NCBI GenBank assembly: GCA_902475025.1
Contig: CABRXX010000096.1
Location: forward strand, 1-7,157
DNA: 7,157 bases
Reading direction: 5' to 3'
DNA from: Merdiplasma sp905207905
GTDB taxonomy: Bacteria; Bacillota; Clostridia; Lachnospirales; Lachnospiraceae
Under the pieces are notes generated by a model. That model was given only the letters and a program-made list of their open reading frames with translations, was not told where the DNA came from and searched no databases. How positions within the stretch are numbered: the first letter of the stretch is position 1; each line of letters opens with the position of its first letter. The position numbers and the translations under genes were made by a program. Below, piece by piece: positions 4,689 through 7,157 of the stretch.

Positions 4689-7157
4689 CTAGTTTTCTTC
4701 TAAATAATTTTCAAACTGTTCTTCAGACATCAAAACCTTTCTTGGTTTGGTGCCCTCCTCAGGGCCCACCACGCCTGCTTCTGAGAGCTGATCCATGATC
4801 CTTGCCGCCCGGTTAAAGCCAATCTTAAACCATCTTTGCAGCATTCCGATAGAAGCCTTGTCCTTTTCAATGATAAACTTTCCTGCATCCGCAAACAGTT
4901 CGTCCACATCACCGCCTCCAGCTGCAAGAGCGCTTTTCTGTACCTGCTCAATCTGCGCTTCCATCTGTTCATTGTAGGCTGTGGAAGTGTTTTTTTCCTT
5001 CAAAAACTCTACCACTTCAGAAACTTCGCCGTCAGAAACGTAAGCTCCCTGGATGCGGGCCGGTTTTTTGTAGGTCTGAGGCGCAAAGAGCATATCTCCA
5101 TTTCCCAGCAGTTTTTCCGCTCCATTCATATCCAGAATAGTTCTGGAATCCACACCGGAAGACACAGAAAATGCAATTCTTGAGGGCATATTGGCCTTGA
5201 TCAGTCCCGTAATCACATCCACAGAGGGACGCTGAGTGGCAATTACCAGATGGATTCCAGCCGCTCTGGCCAGCTGAGCCAGGCGGCAAATGGCATCCTC
5301 CACCTCACCGGAAGCCACCATCATCAAATCCGCCAGCTCGTCCACAATGATTACAATCTGAGGAAGTTTTTCCGGTTTATTTTCATCCTCGATATTTTTC
5401 AGTGCTTCCACCTTGGCATTGTATCCTTTCAGATCCCGCACCCCTGCTTCCGCAAATTTGTTGAAACGCTGAGTCATCTCTGCCACGCCCCAGTTTAAGG
5501 CACCTGCCGCTTTCTTTGGATCTGTCACCACAGGGATAAACAGATGGGGAATGCCATTGTAAACACTAAGTTCCACCACTTTCGGGTCAATCATGATCAT
5601 CTTGACCTCCTCCGGTTTCGCCTTGTAGATAATACTCATGATCAGAGTATTGATAAACACAGACTTTCCGGAACCGGTAGCGCCTGCGATCAGCAGATGA
5701 GGCATCTTGGCGATGTCGGAGACGATCACTTTGCCTGCAATATCTTTTCCCACTGCATAGCACAGCTTGGAGGGATGATTTTTAAATTCTTCAGATTCTA
5801 ACAATTCCCGAAGCAGCACACCGCTGGTCTCCTTATTGGGTACTTCAATGCCCACTGCCGCTTTTCCCGGTATGGGCGCTTCAATACGGATATCCGCTGC
5901 TGCCAGATTCAGTTTAATATCATCTGCCAGATTGGTAATTCGGCTTACCTTTACCCCCATCTCCGGCATCAGTTCATATCTGGTGACACTGGGGCCACAG
6001 CTTACGTTGGTCACTTTGACGTTCACTCCAAAAGTATGCAGTATCTGCTGCAGCTTCTGGGCTGTTTCCCGAAGCTCTCCATCTGTGCTGCCGCCCCGGC
6101 TTCTGGAAGGTTTTTTTAGAAGGGTTAAGGGCGGAAATTCATATCTGGGCGTTACAGAAGCCGAGCTTTTTTCAATCTCCTGTTCCACCGTATCGATTCC
6201 CTGCTGTATCTCTTCCCTGGAGGCTTTTGTTTTTCTCGGGCTTCGGCAAGTCCCCTCTCCTCCCTCTTTTCGCTCATTGGAGGGCAGTGTTTCCTCTTCT
6301 TCCGCCTCATTCCCTGGTTTGTCCAATTTTGAAAATCCTGCCTCAGGTGTCAAACATGCCTCCCCTGTCAGCAGATCATTTTCACAGGGGGAGCCTCTCT
6401 TTATGATAAGCTCATCCTCACAAAGTGAATCTTTCTTATGAAACAGTAGCCCCGTTTCTCCTTCTATGGCAGGTTCTTCTCTATCCGATTCCAAGTCCGG
6501 AGATTTTTCCTCAAGTCCGGATGGTTCTAAAGGCATATCGCCCCGCTGAATCGGAAAATCCAGAACAGGAATATTTAAACTCTCCTGGGTCTTTTCCGGC
6601 AGTACCTGCTTGATCTCGTCCTGATAAACCTCCGGCAGACCGGAAAGATCCGTATCCGCAGTCACGCCAGTCACCCGGTTTGCTATTCTGGGTTCCTTAT
6701 CCAGTACAGAAAAATTCACCGGAACTGCATCCTGCCCCCGCTTTTTTCCCGTACTGTCCAAGGAAGGCGTGAGGGTAAATATCTCGGGGTTCTTCTTTTC
6801 ATACTCTCTGCGCTGCATAAGCTGCTCCCGTCTTCTGGCCTGTTCCTCTCTGGCAGAACGGTAAACCCGGGAACCCTGGTGCTTCATGCTGGCAAAAATG
6901 GAGCGCTGAGTAATCAGAACTACGCAGATAATCACCATAATCACCATCATAATACCGGCTCCCACAACGCCCACTGCAGGGCAGAACAGATTCACAAAGA
7001 AGCCCCCCACAAAGCCGCCGCCGGTATGATACTTCGCTCCTGCCTGATAATACTCTATCAGGGAAAAACCGTCTGTATAGCCCAGCAGCAAAAGCTCCAT
7101 AATGCCGCAGGCAACAAGATAAAGACCGCCGGCAGCGGCAGCCTTTATTTTTGCAAT
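4689..7157 (-). CDS. ftsK: DNA translocase FtsK/SpoIIIE, N-terminus cut by window edge
   Basis: This membrane-anchored hexameric ATPase pumps double-stranded DNA through the closing division septum or, in spore formers, into the forespore. The frame is open to the right edge. The ATG at 7100 has no ribosome binding site and sits inside a membrane segment, so the true start lies outside. In the 822 visible residues, hydrophobic membrane segments occupy about 6-25 and 47-83, probably the last helices of the usual four. A charged, low-complexity linker runs from about 94 to 334. The alpha and beta motor domains follow, with Walker A GATGSGKS at 492-499 and Walker B IVIIVDE ending at Asp606-Glu607. 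The ARAAGIHLVIATQRPSVDVI segment is at about 630-649. A C-terminal winged-helix gamma domain (about 751-816), which reads oriented DNA sequences, contains RWFKIGFNRAARIMDQL. The stop is TAG at 4689. FtsK and SpoIIIE cannot be told apart by reading alone; one such gene often serves both roles in Clostridia. Confidence 0.96.
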   Translation of the reverse strand: MAKIKAAAAGGLYLVACGIMELLLLGYTDGFSLIEYYQAGAKYHTGGGFVGGFFVNLFCPAVGVVGAGIMMVIMVIICVVLITQRSIFASMKHQGSRVYRSAREEQARRREQLMQRREYEKKNPEIFTLTPSLDSTGKKRGQDAVPVNFSVLDKEPRIANRVTGVTADTDLSGLPEVYQDEIKQVLPEKTQESLNIPVLDFPIQRGDMPLEPSGLEEKSPDLESDREEPAIEGETGLLFHKKDSLCEDELIIKRGSPCENDLLTGEACLTPEAGFSKLDKPGNEAEEEETLPSNERKEGGEGTCRSPRKTKASREEIQQGIDTVEQEIEKSSASVTPRYEFPPLTLLKKPSRSRGGSTDGELRETAQKLQQILHTFGVNVKVTNVSCGPSVTRYELMPEMGVKVSRITNLADDIKLNLAAADIRIEAPIPGKAAVGIEVPNKETSGVLLRELLESEEFKNHPSKLCYAVGKDIAGKVIVSDIAKMPHLLIAGATGSGKSVFINTLIMSIIYKAKPEEVKMIMIDPKVVELSVYNGIPHLFIPVVTDPKKAAGALNWGVAEMTQRFNKFAEAGVRDLKGYNAKVEALKNIEDENKPEKLPQIVIIVDELADLMMVASGEVEDAICRLAQLARAAGIHLVIATQRPSVDVITGLIKANMPSRIAFSVSSGVDSRTILDMNGAEKLLGNGDMLFAPQTYKKPARIQGAYVSDGEVSEVVEFLKEKNTSTAYNEQMEAQIEQVQKSALAAGGGDVDELFADAGKFIIEKDKASIGMLQRWFKIGFNRAARIMDQLSEAGVVGPEEGTKPRKVLMSEEQFENYLEEN

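Noticed and set aside
5836..6441. Plus-strand reading frame of 201 codons
   Set aside because: It is the reverse of the ftsK linker and alpha domain. Its Ser-rich composition is what reversed acidic codons give.
7100..7157. FtsK start at the ATG at 7100
   Set aside because: The frame continues open to the window edge through a hydrophobic segment and there is no ribosome binding site, so the gene is cut by the window rather than starting here.

Overview
The window looks like ordinary housekeeping chromosome from a low-to-mid-GC Clostridia member of the Bacillota, most likely a Lachnospiraceae-type gut anaerobe. This rests on the FtsK/SpoIIIE protein style, the 159-residue RlmH, strong AGGAGG-type ribosome binding sites, a sigma-A-like promoter and an NfnAB electron-bifurcating transhydrogenase typical of fermentative anaerobes. 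The genus is not identifiable by reading alone. All five genes lie on the minus strand, so transcription runs from the right edge of the window to the left.

Region by region, in the direction of transcription: the right third (4689-7157) holds a DNA translocase of the FtsK/SpoIIIE family whose N-terminus lies beyond the window. A 95-134 base leader follows (4555-4688), with a good promoter (-35 TTGAAT, 17-base spacer, -10 TATACT) and two small dyads between the predicted transcript start and the ribosome binding site. This leader drives nfnA (3664-4554) and nfnB (2273-3664), which overlap by one base (TAATG) and form a translationally coupled pair. A strong intrinsic terminator (2181-2229) closes that unit. 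Only 28 bases later rlmH (1673-2152) begins, followed after 30 bases by a gene for an uncharacterised, acidic, secreted protein (107-1642). A second hairpin (22-61) closes the left end and may serve both strands.

Functionally, NfnA and NfnB form one flavin and iron-sulfur complex that couples reduced ferredoxin and NADH oxidation to NADP+ reduction, supplying NADPH. RlmH methylates a pseudouridine of 23S rRNA, and FtsK/SpoIIIE moves chromosomal DNA through the division or sporulation septum. These neighbours have no obvious shared pathway. I found no mobile element, CRISPR array, tRNA, rRNA or defence system. No noncoding stretch exceeds about 135 bases. The least understood items are the secreted protein, the dyads in the nfnAB leader and the unclear source of rlmH transcription.
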